From JAICIG01 sp035532215 (GTDB lineage Bacteria > Planctomycetota > Planctomycetia > Pirellulales > JAICIG01): 64,000 bases of DNA. Below are positions 17,113 through 25,432 of this stretch, piece after piece. Position numbers and translations under genes: made by a program. Under the pieces are notes generated by a model. It searched no databases, had not been told where the DNA came from, and saw nothing but the letters and a program-made list of their open reading frames with translations. Location of the stretch: NCBI GenBank assembly GCA_035532215.1, contig DATKRK010000384.1:1-64000 (forward strand). Direction: 5' to 3'. Every line of letters starts with the position of its first letter. The stretch's first letter is position 1.

Positions 17113-17592
17113 CTACCCCTTGGCGGCGCCGGCCGGCCGCTGGGCCAGTCGCGCGGCTTCTTGCCGGTATCGCTCGTGAATCTCCAGATCGAACCCCTGG
17201 CGGTTCTTCAGGCCTTCGAGGCCTCGGTATTGAGCGCCGCAACGGTAACACGTCAGCGACTCGCCGACGATGGCGAACAAGACGAAATCAATGATCGCCG
17301 TGGCGAACAGCACGGCGAAGGTGAGCTTGGTCAGGTAAAAGTTCCACGTCACGCAACTGATGGCGAAGCCCGTCACGACGATCGCCACCCCCACGCGCTG
17401 CGGAAAATCTTTGCGCACGAACAAATCGTTGCTCGGGCAAACCAGGCAGCGTTCGAGCTGTCCGTTTTCGAAGGCGCCTGCCGGCTGTTCGATTTCGAGC
17501 TGGCAGTGCGGGCAGCGCAAGCTGGCGTCGTTTGTTTTCAGCTCAACGGCCGACGAGCGCCCGCAACGGGGACAAGCAAAAGTGACGTTCAT
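17113..17592 (-). CDS. Zinc-ribbon membrane protein, function unknown
   Basis: The 159-aa product has two N-terminal ribbon knuckles (CPRCGRS and CPHCQLE), a further pair (CLVCPSN), two hydrophobic membrane segments (GVAIVVTGFAISCVTW and LTFAVLFATAIIDFVLFAIVG), then another CYRCGAQYRG knuckle and a basic tail. The ribbons would lie in the cytoplasm with two membrane crossings between them. It lies between a membrane protein gene (7 bases upstream) and the FAD/4Fe-4S gene (41 bases downstream), so all may be co-transcribed. I do not know a named family. Confidence 0.85.
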   Translation of the reverse strand: MNVTFACPRCGRSSAVELKTNDASLRCPHCQLEIEQPAGAFENGQLERCLVCPSNDLFVRKDFPQRVGVAIVVTGFAISCVTWNFYLTKLTFAVLFATAIIDFVLFAIVGESLTCYRCGAQYRGLEGLKNRQGFDLEIHERYRQEAARLAQRPAGAAKG

Positions 17593-17599
17593 CGTAATA

Positions 17600-18361
17600 T
17601 CATAAGGGAAACTGGGACTCGCCGGACAGTAGCTGCGACGTCAACTCGCCGACGAACGTGACGATGACGCCCACGTAAAGCATGCCTGTGGCGCTCTGCG
17701 TGTTAGGGATTTTGAGGGTTTGCCAGGTTAAAGCGGTCACCGCGGCGGCGCCGAACACGCCGGACAGCCAGCGCAGCGCCAAAAACAGCCAGCGTTCGAG
17801 GCCAAAAGGCCCTGCCTCCGCGTATTCCGCGGCCAGCCCCGCCGCACACAGCGCCCCTCGCAGCACGACGGCAATCGCCATCGCCAAGACCAGTCGTTTC
17901 AGGGGGTTCAACGACATGCCGGGGGCGTTCAGATACCAATGCCCGAGCAGCATGGCGGCCATCGTTACGCCCAGCACCAGGCCGCCGCCGATCGGGTCGA
18001 GACGCCATAGCAGGCTCGCGACGGGCGCCGCCGGCTCGCCCGGGCCGCCCGCTAGCCAGGCGCCGAGCAACGTGACGGCGGCGATCGCCGCCAACGCCGC
18101 GCGGCCTGGCCGCGGCGCTTCGTACAGCCAAAATACGCCACCGAGGTAACTCAAGATGGCTGCCGTCAAAGGGGGCCAAAGGGGCAAGGGCGTTTGCGAA
18201 AGCCCCATCCACGCCGCCAGGCTGGCCAGCACGTTCAAGCCGAGCAATACGTAAAGGTTATTGCGATAGTACCCGCTGCTCACCAAACGCGGCGGGGTCC
18301 AAGCCATTGCCAGCGACATGCCGAACGAGAGCCGCAAAATGAACTGCGTGAGGGTCAGCAT
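17600..18361 (-). CDS. Polytopic membrane protein, function unknown
   Basis: From ATG 18361 the 253-aa product begins MLTLTQFILRLSFGMSLAMAW and holds about seven or eight hydrophobic segments. Among them are NNLYVLLGLNVLASLAAWM, LTAAILSYLGGVFWLY, LVLAMAIAVVLRGALCAAG and LYVGVIVTFVGELTSQLL. No catalytic motif was recognised. The frame remains open upstream to 18469, but that extension is charged and repetitive. It is followed 7 bases later by the zinc-ribbon membrane protein. Confidence 0.8.
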   Translation of the reverse strand: MLTLTQFILRLSFGMSLAMAWTPPRLVSSGYYRNNLYVLLGLNVLASLAAWMGLSQTPLPLWPPLTAAILSYLGGVFWLYEAPRPGRAALAAIAAVTLLGAWLAGGPGEPAAPVASLLWRLDPIGGGLVLGVTMAAMLLGHWYLNAPGMSLNPLKRLVLAMAIAVVLRGALCAAGLAAEYAEAGPFGLERWLFLALRWLSGVFGAAAVTALTWQTLKIPNTQSATGMLYVGVIVTFVGELTSQLLSGESQFPL

Positions 18362-18479
18362 GAGGGGCTGGAAGCGCGGAGCGCCAAGTGCGGAGCGCGG
18401 GGCGGGAATCGGACTCGCTGGCGCGTTGCTCCGATTCGCGTTTCTCCACGGTCTCCGCTCGTCACGCAATCCGCCATGA

Positions 18480-19121
18480 TTAACGCCGGTCTCCGTAAAT
18501 CAAATTCATGATTTCCGAGCGGCTGGAGAGGTGCGAGCGGAACACGCCGCGCATGGCCGAGGTGACGCAAATGCTGCCGGGCTTGCGAATGCCGCGGATC
18601 GTCATGCAGGAGTGCGTCGCCTCGACGACGACGGCCACGCCCTTGGCTTCCAACTCGCCGACCAACAGGTCGGCGATGGTCTCGGTCATGCGTTCCTGGA
18701 CCTGCGGACGACGGGCCACAACCTCCACGACGCGAGCCAGCTTGCTCAACCCGATCACTTTGCCGTTCGGCAGATAGCCGATGTGCGCTTTGCCCATGAA
18801 GGGCAGCATGTGGTGCTCGCACATGCTGTTGAAGCTGATGTCCTTGACCAGCACGACTTCGTCGTACTTTTCGGTAAAGAACTTCTTCAGATGCTGCCGC
18901 GGATCCTCGTGCAACCCGCTGAACATCTCGGCGTACATTCGCGCCACGCGGCCGGGCGTTTCGAGTAACCCCTCGCGGTCGGGATCTTCGCCAACAGCCG
19001 CCAAGATTTCGCGAACCGCGCGCTGGATTCGCTCTTGATCCACTCCGGGGGAGGGGGCGGCGATCGTCGTCTCGTCGTCGTCATCGGCGGCGCGGGGCAA
19101 TGTTCCGGGGGCGGTGCGCAT
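18480..19121 (-). CDS. folE: GTP cyclohydrolase I (type IA)
   Basis: FolE makes 7,8-dihydroneopterin triphosphate from GTP for folate and related pterins. The 213-aa product shows DPDREGLLETPGRVARMY, the zinc-ligand region FNSMCEHHMLPFMGKAHIGYLP (cut here to the family hallmark), VIGLSKLARVVEVVARR, QERMTETIADLL and the second zinc Cys in THSCMTIRGIRKPGS. About 30 N-terminal residues are low complexity. A sigma70-like promoter is visible 35-63 bases upstream. Confidence 0.96.
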   Translation of the reverse strand: MRTAPGTLPRAADDDDETTIAAPSPGVDQERIQRAVREILAAVGEDPDREGLLETPGRVARMYAEMFSGLHEDPRQHLKKFFTEKYDEVVLVKDISFNSMCEHHMLPFMGKAHIGYLPNGKVIGLSKLARVVEVVARRPQVQERMTETIADLLVGELEAKGVAVVVEATHSCMTIRGIRKPGSICVTSAMRGVFRSHLSSRSEIMNLIYGDRR

Positions 19122-19155
19122 CGTTTTCCTGGTTCATAACTAATTGACTATTACG

Positions 19156-19184
19156 ATCTTAGACCCGGCCCCTAAGATGGTCAA
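19156..19184 (-). promoter_or_regulatory. Sigma70-type promoter of folE
   Basis: On the minus strand TTGACC (-35, 19179-19184, five of six) and TAAGAT (-10, 19156-19161, four of six) are separated by exactly 17 bases. The predicted leader is short, about 25-30 bases. Confidence 0.55.
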
Positions 19185-19260
19185 GGAAGCAGGTAACGGT
19201 AGGGTGGGACGATAGCCCCGCGCGCGTTTGCCGAACGAAAAACTCGCCCCTCGGCGGATT

Positions 19261-19971
19261 TCAGTTTTCGCTGAAGCCGGGCGGAAAGGAGTTTGCCGCT
19301 CTTGCGGAATTCGCGGCGTTTTTCGAGCGATTCGCCAAGCTGCGCAGCAGCAGGTCGGCGCGGCGATCCACGTCGAGCTCGTCGAGCAATTGCTGCTTGG
19401 TCGCCAGTCCGAGTTCGAGCGTGTAGGCGACCAGATCGGTCAGCATGCCCATCGAAACGTCGCCCGCCAGCAACGGCTCGAGCTGATTTTGCGAGTCGTC
19501 GAAACTGTCCGCCAAGCGGCGAAAAGTTTCGAGCAGGCGGCGCCGCAGGATGGCGCGGCCCAGCGCGCCGGGCGTCGAATACTCGTCGGGGCAGCTCACT
19601 GCTTCGGCTTCGCGGAACGACTTACTCGGCTCCAACTCGCGAACCAAACGAACGCGCTGCAACCCGGCCAACAACAGGTTGAATCGGCCGTCTTCGAGCC
19701 GATGATGCGTAACGATGCGGCCCAGGCAAGCCATCGGATACAGCGGCGGGCGGCCTTCGTAATCGGCCTCCCAGCCCGGCGCCAACAGCGCCATGGCGAT
19801 CAGCCGGTCGCCGGCCAGCGCCTCTTCGACCATCTCGCGATAGCGAATCTCGAACACGTGCAACGGCTGCAACACGTGCGGAAACAGGACCAGGTTCGGC
19901 AAGGGGAACAAGCGCGCCTTGCCCGCGAAATTTGCGGCTTCGAACAGGGCGTCATCCGAGATTTCGCTCAT
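19261..19971 (-). CDS. Lon N-terminal (substrate-binding) domain protein
   Basis: The 236-aa product matches the stand-alone LON-domain family. It has ARLFPLPNLVLFPHVLQPLHVFE at the start (quoted in part), then EIRYREMVEEALAG, LGRIVTHHRLEDGRFNLLLAGLQRVRL, and a helical C-terminal half. It lacks the ATPase and peptidase parts of Lon protease, so it is not itself a protease. Its substrate or partner is unknown. It follows the DUF309 gene by 6 bases, and the two are probably one transcript. Confidence 0.9.
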   Translation of the reverse strand: MSEISDDALFEAANFAGKARLFPLPNLVLFPHVLQPLHVFEIRYREMVEEALAGDRLIAMALLAPGWEADYEGRPPLYPMACLGRIVTHHRLEDGRFNLLLAGLQRVRLVRELEPSKSFREAEAVSCPDEYSTPGALGRAILRRRLLETFRRLADSFDDSQNQLEPLLAGDVSMGMLTDLVAYTLELGLATKQQLLDELDVDRRADLLLRSLANRSKNAANSARAANSFPPGFSEN

Positions 19972-19977
19972 GGTTCG

Positions 19978-20370
19978 CTAGTGCGCCGGCGGCGGATCGA
20001 GATGGATTTCAGGAATCAAGTCGGCCGAAATCTCCAACTGAGGAAACTCCTCTTGGCTGGCGATGACTTCGGCGAAGCAACGCTCCATTTCGGCCAGGAA
20101 CTTGTCCAGGTCGAGCCCCAGATGATGCGGGCGATATGGCTCCAAATAACCGCGACTGCCGTAATACAGCTTCTTGGCGCCGCGGATATTGCCGTTGCCG
20201 AAATGGTGCAAGGCCACCGCAGCCTGAATCAGACCTTGGTAAAACTTCCGCGAGGGACCGAAATGTTCGGTCCAAACTTCTTCCCACGCCTCGTGACTCT
20301 CGAAAAATTCGCATTCGTTGAAAAACTTGATTCCGTCGAGGTAGCGAGGTTCGTAGGCGACTTCTTGCAT
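19978..20370 (-). CDS. DUF309 domain protein
   Basis: The 130-aa product shows the DUF309 signature: YLDGIKFFNECEFFESHEAWEEVW with the ESHExxWExxW core, then FYQGLIQAAVALHHFGNGN and GAKKLYYGSRGYLEPY. The family is all-helical with conserved His and Glu and no settled function. It is coupled by a 6-base gap to the Lon N-domain gene. Confidence 0.9.
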   Translation of the reverse strand: MQEVAYEPRYLDGIKFFNECEFFESHEAWEEVWTEHFGPSRKFYQGLIQAAVALHHFGNGNIRGAKKLYYGSRGYLEPYRPHHLGLDLDKFLAEMERCFAEVIASQEEFPQLEISADLIPEIHLDPPPAH

Positions 20371-20423
20371 ATTCCACGTTTGGCCAATCGCCGAGCGACG
20401 GCCCCAGTTCCGCGAACAAACGC

Positions 20424-20554
20424 GTAGGTCAGGCTTTCCAGCCTGACGGCCGCCAGCATGGAAAGCCCGATTTACGGCTGCCTAACGCGGCGCGAGAGTG
20501 GAAAGCCCGACTTACGGCTGGTTGACGCCCGTCAGGCTGGAAAGCCTGACCTAC
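20424..20554. repeat. Inverted pair of 25-bp hairpin units (GTAGGTCAGGCTTTCC type)
   Basis: One unit at 20424-20448 begins GTAGGTCAGGCTTTCCAGCC and contains the perfect hairpin GTCAGGCT-TTCC-AGCCTGAC. A reverse-complement copy lies at 20531-20554. Between them are two partial copies of a related motif (GGAAAGCCCGAyTTACGGCT). The same 25-bp unit recurs as a head-to-head pair before acnA at 27149-27198, so it is a dispersed family. Confidence 0.9.
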
Positions 20555-20572
20555 GACGCGTAGTTAAGGTTC

Positions 20573-21298
20573 TTAATCCCGCGAACTCAGCGCCATGATG
20601 ATCCGCACCACGTACCAAAACATCAGCGCCACCGAAGCGAACAACGCCAGCGAGGCCGCGACGTGTTGGCCGATGCGGTAATGGTGCAGCACGTTGGACG
20701 TGTCGTACAAAATGTAGCCGCCCGCCAAAGCTACCATCGCCACCGAAAACACCAGCCCCAGGCTGAAGCCGATGAAGATGCTGGCCAGGCAGAAACCCAT
20801 GGCGATCAGGCCGCCCAGCCACAGCGCCGTGCGGAGGAACGAGAAGTCGGCGCGCGTGAAGAACACGATCGCCGTTAGCCCGCCGAAGATGGTCAGCGTG
20901 GCCAAGCCCGCCGTGGGGATGATCTTCGCGTCGAAGCGATTCGCCATATACAGGAGCGGGAAGAAAATGGCCGCTTCGGCGACCACGTACAGCGACAAGC
21001 CCAGATATTGCGTGCTTTTCGAAACCGTCGAGCGGGCCCAGCTTTCGGCCAGATAACTGACGAGCATGAAGGCCCCCAACACGATCGCCCAGCTATAGGG
21101 CACGCTCGACAGGCCGGAGAGCACCTTTTCGCCCAGGCCGGGCATGTTCAACAGCGCGGCTTCGATGGCCGCAAAGCTCAAGATGGCCCCGCCGAGGTGG
21201 AGGTACGTTTTGCGAACGAAATCAACGCGTTCATCGACGGCGGCGTCCGCCGCGTAGTTCCACGACGTAGCCTGATACGGATTGTCGGCAAAGCTCAT
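20573..21298 (-). CDS. Bax inhibitor-1 / YccA-family membrane protein
   Basis: From ATG 21298 (MSFADNPYQATSWNYAADAA) the 241-aa product has seven hydrophobic segments. Examples are LGGAILSFAAIEAALLNM, YSWAIVLGAFMLVSYLAE, YVVAEAAIFFPLLYM and MVALAGGYILYDTSNVLHHY; the YDTS region is typical of the family. Bacterial members are inner-membrane proteins, some linked to calcium leak or FtsH regulation. A GGGAG ribosome site lies about 9 bases before the ATG, which supports this start over the longer frame to 21490. Confidence 0.92.
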   Translation of the reverse strand: MSFADNPYQATSWNYAADAAVDERVDFVRKTYLHLGGAILSFAAIEAALLNMPGLGEKVLSGLSSVPYSWAIVLGAFMLVSYLAESWARSTVSKSTQYLGLSLYVVAEAAIFFPLLYMANRFDAKIIPTAGLATLTIFGGLTAIVFFTRADFSFLRTALWLGGLIAMGFCLASIFIGFSLGLVFSVAMVALAGGYILYDTSNVLHHYRIGQHVAASLALFASVALMFWYVVRIIMALSSRD

Positions 21299-21631
21299 CT
21301 GGAAACTCCCGAGGTCGAAAAGAAGTGTTGCGGGACAAGAACCGCAGACGAGACGAAAACTCAGGTTAACCCTATCGTCTCGGCAATGCGGCGTCAAGAA
21401 ATGCCCGATGGAGGAAAGATGAAAAAGGGCGACCGCACCCAAGAGACGTCCAGGCCCGCACGGCGGTCTGTGCCGAATTTGCCGGCGCAACTCGTCGCCG
21501 CGCCGTCATTTTCCATCCTGCCACCTTCCTCGGAGAGCCTTTCGCTTGACATGCCCTCGAACGGCTCTGAGAATCGGGGCTGCTGCTCTTGCGAAAATCC
21601 AATCGCACTCAATATTCGACTGGGGCCGCTC
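21299..21631. other. Divergent spacer between the Bax-inhibitor-1 gene and nth
   Basis: These 333 bases should hold the promoters for both directions. A clear GGAGG ribosome site lies before an ATG at 21419 that is in frame with nth, without an intervening stop. If that start is used, nth has a 71-residue low-complexity N-terminal extension. Otherwise the region is noncoding. No other feature was recognised. Confidence 0.5.
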
Positions 21632-22363
21632 GTGGCCGTGATCGCCCAAGCCAAACGTCATGCCGGCCGCGTGGCCAAACTGCTCGCGGAAGAATACCCC
21701 GACGCGAAGTGCGCGCTCGAGTTTCGCACGCCCCTGCAACTGCTGATTGCTACGATCCTCTCGGCCCAATGCACCGACGTGCGCGTCAATCTGGTCACGA
21801 AAGACCTGTTCCGACGGTATCGCACGGCCGACGATTTCGCCCGCGCCGACGCCCAAGAGTTGGAACAGCAGATCAAGAGCACGGGCTTCTTCCGCAACAA
21901 GGCCAAGAACATCCAGGCCTGTTGCCGGCGCCTGGTCGACGAAAGCGACGGCGAAGTGCCAGCCGAATTAGAGCGCCTGGTCAAGCTGCCCGGCATTGGA
22001 CGCAAGACGGCCAACGTGGTGCTCGGCACGGCGTTCGGCATCGCTTCGGGGGTGGTCGTCGATACGCACGTCTCGCGGCTGAGTCAACGGCTGGGGCTCA
22101 CCAAGCACAAAGACCCCGTCAAAATCGAACGCGATCTGATGTCGCTGTTGCCGGCGACCGAGTGGGTCGACTTCAGCCATCGCATGATTCATCACGGGCG
22201 CAGGATTTGCCTTGCGCGTCGTCCTAAGTGCGAAATCTGCCGATTGGGCAAAATCTGCCCTCGGGTGGGAGTCGCCCAGCCGAAGGCCATTAAAACGGCG
22301 CCGAAGGCCGCTAAAACGGCGAAGCCAGTCAAAAAACGCGTGCGAAGCGCGCCCAGGATCTGA
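21632..22363 (+). CDS. nth: Endonuclease III (DNA glycosylase/AP lyase)
   Basis: Nth removes oxidised pyrimidines in base excision repair. The product shows TPLQLLIATILSAQCTD, the helix-hairpin-helix with catalytic Lys (LPGIGRKTANVVLGTAFG), the catalytic Asp (VVDTHVSRLSQRLGL) and the C-terminal 4Fe-4S ligands with C-x6-C-x2-C-x5-C spacing (CLARRPKCEICRLGKIC). A basic Ala/Lys-rich tail follows. GTG 21632 gives the usual N-terminus (243 aa); ATG 21551 and ATG 21419 (the latter with a good ribosome site) are in-frame alternatives. dcd follows 75 bases downstream. Confidence 0.95.
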   Translation: MAVIAQAKRHAGRVAKLLAEEYPDAKCALEFRTPLQLLIATILSAQCTDVRVNLVTKDLFRRYRTADDFARADAQELEQQIKSTGFFRNKAKNIQACCRRLVDESDGEVPAELERLVKLPGIGRKTANVVLGTAFGIASGVVVDTHVSRLSQRLGLTKHKDPVKIERDLMSLLPATEWVDFSHRMIHHGRRICLARRPKCEICRLGKICPRVGVAQPKAIKTAPKAAKTAKPVKKRVRSAPRI

Positions 22364-22438
22364 TTCAGCGGGGCTTTTGCATCACGGAGCGATTATCGAC
22401 CGTCCAACGCGGGGGGCGCCGCTTAACGAAGTACACCC

Positions 22439-23014
22439 ATGATCTTATCAGGCCACGAAATCCGCCGGCAATTGGGCCGCAACATCGTCATCGATCCGTT
22501 CGACGAAGAGCGGCTCAATCCGAACAGCTATAACTTGTCGCTGCACGAAGAGCTGCTGACTTACGAAGAGCTGGTGCTCGACATGCGGAAGGCGAACCGC
22601 GTGCGGCGCATCGCGATACCGCCGGAAGGGCTGGTGCTGACGCCTCACCAACTTTACTTGGGGCGGACGGTCGAGCGGACCGAGACGCACAACCTGGTGC
22701 CGATGATCGAGGGCCGCTCGTCGATCGGCCGGCTGGGCTTGTTCGTACACGTAACCGCAGGCTTCGGCGACGTGGGCTTTTGCGGCTTCTGGACGCTGGA
22801 AATGTTCGCCGTGCAGCCCGTGCGGATCTATGCCGGCGTCTCGATCTGCCAGATCTTCTATCACCAGATCGCCGGCGATTTCACAGAATACGCCAGCGAC
22901 AAATATCAGAACAACAAGGACATTCAGCCCAGCTTGTTGTTCAAAGAACTCGACGCCGAGTGCGAGCCCGATCCGCAGATGCAGTTGTTCGGCATCGAGC
23001 GTAGATATGGGTAG
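22439..23014 (+). CDS. dcd: dCTP deaminase
   Basis: Makes dUTP from dCTP for thymidylate supply; some members also hydrolyse dUTP. The 191-aa product begins MILSGHEIRRQLG and has the family's DERLNPNSYNLSLHE-like region, EGRSSIGRLGLFVHVTAGFGD (active-site block, cut) and FWTLEMFAVQPVRIYAG with the catalytic-type Glu. It ends with the nucleotide-closing segment EYASDKYQNNKDIQPS. Length is normal. It follows nth on the same strand. Confidence 0.95.
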   Translation: MILSGHEIRRQLGRNIVIDPFDEERLNPNSYNLSLHEELLTYEELVLDMRKANRVRRIAIPPEGLVLTPHQLYLGRTVERTETHNLVPMIEGRSSIGRLGLFVHVTAGFGDVGFCGFWTLEMFAVQPVRIYAGVSICQIFYHQIAGDFTEYASDKYQNNKDIQPSLLFKELDAECEPDPQMQLFGIERRYG

Positions 23015-23080
23015 TACGCGTTTAGGGTGAACCGGCTTGCGTTTGCATGGGGCGTCGCCTGCCAACAAGCGGGCGGAACG

Positions 23081-23383
23081 AGCCACGGATGAAACACGGA
23101 TCGAGCACGGATAAGACTCCCGCGCGGCAAAGCTGCAGCCAGAGTCGCTTTTCGCTCCGCGAAAAGACGTCTTTTCGCGGAGCGAAAAGCGACTTTCTGC
23201 ACCTTGACTTAAAACTTTGCACCGTGGAACCCGGCTTGACCCGCAGGACGAGATCTTGGCGGCCCCCAATGAAACAGAACGTTTGTAGTACAGGGGACGT
23301 CACCTTCGGCCGGACGAAGGTGGAGTTCCAGCGCACGGTTCTCGATTTCCAATCCGTGTTCGATCCGTGTTTCATCCGTGGCT
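23081..23383. mobile_element. 303-bp MITE-like element with 32-bp inverted ends and a central perfect palindrome
   Basis: The left end (23081-23112) begins AGCCACGGATGAAACACGGA. The right end (ending 23383) is its reverse complement over 32 bases with one mismatch. Both ends contain three spaced CACGGAT words. Inside, 23143-23194 is a perfect 52-bp palindrome built of two 25-base hairpin units (core CTTTTCGC-TCC-GCGAAAAG) head to head. No coding frame with recognisable features and no clear target-site duplication were seen. It fills most of the gap between dcd and the AAA+ gene. Confidence 0.6.
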
Positions 23384-23461
23384 AAACTCCGTCGGAATCC
23401 ACAATCGACACGCAAGCGCCAACCGCAATTCGTAGTTCTGACGAAGCGCTAGCCTCGTCGG

Positions 23462-24967
23462 TCACATCACCGCGAAATAGTTCTCGACCGCGAAGTCGAA
23501 CAGCTCGGGCGTCATTTGCGGCGGCTGCTTTTGGAAGTTGCAGTAGTTGCGGATTTGCATTAACAGGTCGCGGGGTTGGCAACAGCGGAACGGCCGGCCT
23601 TTGTAGTGCGTTTCGATCAGGTAGTCGACGGCGTCCTCGCAGTGCTCGAAGCCTAGCTTGGGCGCCATGATCTTGAACAGTTCGCGGAACTCCTCTTCGC
23701 TGGGATCGACCACGTCGATCTTGTAGGGAATGCGGCGCAGGAAGGCGTCGTCGACCAGGTCCTTGGGCTCGAGGTTCGTCGAAAACACGATCAATTGATC
23801 GAACGGGACCTGCACTTTCTTGCCGTTGGGCAGATTGAGAAAATCGAACCGCTTTTCCAGCGGCACGATCCAGCGATTGAGAAGTTCGTCGGTGCTCATT
23901 CGCTGGCGGCCGAAGTCGTCGATGACCAGCGTGCCGCAGTTGCTCTTCAGTTGCAGCGGCGCTTCGCTGATGCCCGTCGAGGTGTTGAGCGTGACTTCCA
24001 GCGAGGTCATCGTCAGTTCGCCGCCGACGATGATCGTCGGCCGCCGAATGCGAATCCAGCGTTTGTCGACGTGGCTGTCGAGCAGCCCGGCGACTTGTTC
24101 GAGCGGAGCTTCCTCGTGGTTGCTGGGATCGAACAGCCGCAAGATTTCGCCGTCGATGGCGATCGCGCGCGGAATCCAGATGTAGTCGCCGAAGGCTCGC
24201 GTCACGCGCTCGGCGATGCTCGACTTGCCGTTGCCCGGCGCCCCGTACAGAAATAATCCGCGGCCCGAATTGATGGCGGGCCCCAGGCGTCGCATCATGC
24301 GCTTGCTGAGCAGCAAATCGCTGAACGCTCGCTCGAGATCATCCGCCGTGGGGTGCTGCTTGGTCAGCGATTGGGCTTCGATGCCGCGAACGTAATCCTT
24401 GAGCGAGACGGGAGCGGCGCCGAAATAGCTGCAATGCTCGACATAGCGCCGCGCCCGCTCGCGGCCCATGTCGGTCAATTGATACTCGTAGTCGTTCATC
24501 GGCGCCGTGCCGCGGTAGACTACGAGCTGATCGTTCTTGACCTGTCGCAGGCGCTCTTCGATCAGCTTGAACGGCAGCTTGATCTGATCGGCGACCGTGC
24601 GGCCGGTCGTGTTGCCGACCGAGAGCAGGTACTTGAGGATCAACTCTTCAATCAAAGCTTCCGACAGATCGGCCTCTCGCAGCGAGGAAGGCTCGACCGG
24701 CAAGAACGCGTCTTCGTTCGCGGTTTCGGCGGCCGGCTGCGGAGGCGTTTTCGCCCCGACGAGCTGCTTGACCCGGCCGAGCAGTTCGTCGAGTTTCTTC
24801 TCGCCTGCGGCGCTTCTGGTCGCTTCGGCGGACGACTCGACCGGGGCCCCCGGGCGGGCGGGCTCCGGCTCGGTGGCCGCCAACGCGGCCCAGGCATTGT
24901 CGGCCGAATTCGGATCCCCGTTGCCGGCCAGGCGCGCGAGCAGATGGTCTTGAGAAAGGTCAGGCAT
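23462..24967 (-). CDS. AAA+ ATPase with an N-terminal winged-helix-like region
   Basis: From ATG 24967 the 501-aa product has a disordered Ala/Pro/Glu-rich N-terminus (to about residue 80). A helical region follows that looks like a winged helix (LILKYLLSVGNTTGRTVADQ, QLTDMGRERARRYVEHC). The AAA+ core has Walker A LYGAPGNGKSSIAERV and Walker B TLVIDDFGRQRMS, then an arginine-rich sensor region DAFLRRIPYKIDVVDPS. The pattern is common in Planctomycetota and resembles MoxR- or pilus-type regulatory ATPases. Substrate is unknown. TTG 24985 is an alternative start. It stands alone on its strand between dcd and the toxin-antitoxin pair. Confidence 0.85.
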   Translation of the reverse strand: MPDLSQDHLLARLAGNGDPNSADNAWAALAATEPEPARPGAPVESSAEATRSAAGEKKLDELLGRVKQLVGAKTPPQPAAETANEDAFLPVEPSSLREADLSEALIEELILKYLLSVGNTTGRTVADQIKLPFKLIEERLRQVKNDQLVVYRGTAPMNDYEYQLTDMGRERARRYVEHCSYFGAAPVSLKDYVRGIEAQSLTKQHPTADDLERAFSDLLLSKRMMRRLGPAINSGRGLFLYGAPGNGKSSIAERVTRAFGDYIWIPRAIAIDGEILRLFDPSNHEEAPLEQVAGLLDSHVDKRWIRIRRPTIIVGGELTMTSLEVTLNTSTGISEAPLQLKSNCGTLVIDDFGRQRMSTDELLNRWIVPLEKRFDFLNLPNGKKVQVPFDQLIVFSTNLEPKDLVDDAFLRRIPYKIDVVDPSEEEFRELFKIMAPKLGFEHCEDAVDYLIETHYKGRPFRCCQPRDLLMQIRNYCNFQKQPPQMTPELFDFAVENYFAVM

Positions 24968-25084
24968 GGTGCGGATTTTTGCCAAGAGACAAGAAGTGTG
25001 AGGCGAAGCATCGGAACTCTACTTTTTCCCGCCGGCCGGTCAAATCATGGCCGATCGATGCGGCCTTCGCCTGGAACCGCAGAT

Positions 25085-25134
25085 TTGATTCGAGCACGAA
25101 GAGAGAGTAAACTAGTCTACGACCAGTCTAGTTT
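25085..25134 (+). promoter_or_regulatory. Promoter with overlapping operator palindrome of the toxin-antitoxin pair
   Basis: TTGATT (25085-25090) and TAAACT (25108-25113) are separated by 17 bases, a plausible weak sigma70 promoter. The -10 lies inside an imperfect palindrome (25109-25134) with arms AAACTAGTCT and AGTCTAGTTT. Phd/YefM antitoxins are known to bind such palindromes and repress their own operon, which fits the position 40 bases before the antitoxin start. Confidence 0.55.
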
Positions 25135-25174
25135 CGTCCCGCGTTTTTCGGCGGCAACAGGAGTCGCACAAACC

Positions 25175-25432
25175 ATGACAGCTTCCGGCAACGCTTCGGT
25201 CGGCGCTTATGAAGCCAAGACGCATTTCTCGGAACTGCTCGAGCGAGTGGCTGCAGGGGAAGAGATCACGATTACCAGGCACGGCTCGCCGGTAGCCCGA
25301 CTCGTTCCCGTACGCTCGGCCCCGTCACAAGAGAGCCGCCGAGAGGTAATTTCGCAGATGCGTTTGCTGGCGAGCCGAAACCGGCTGAGAGGACTCAAGG
25401 TCAAGGATCTGATGGCCGAGGGCCGGAAGTGA
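25175..25432 (+). CDS. Type II antitoxin, Phd/YefM family
   Basis: The 85-aa product starts at ATG 25175 after AGGAG. It shows the family pattern VGAYEAKTHFSELLERVAAGEEITITRHGSPVARLVP (in part), an N-terminal DNA-binding and dimerisation fold. The C-terminal half (EVISQMRLLASRNRLRGLKVKDLMAEGRK) would wrap and neutralise the toxin. Its stop overlaps the GTG start of the PIN toxin as GTGA, typical of such pairs. It is likely autoregulated through the upstream palindrome. Confidence 0.93.
   Translation: MTASGNASVGAYEAKTHFSELLERVAAGEEITITRHGSPVARLVPVRSAPSQESRREVISQMRLLASRNRLRGLKVKDLMAEGRK

Noticed and set aside
24353..25174. Long + strand frame running into the antitoxin gene
   Set aside because: Its first part is antisense to the AAA+ ATPase. 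Only the part from ATG 25175, with a ribosome site, resembles a Phd/YefM antitoxin.
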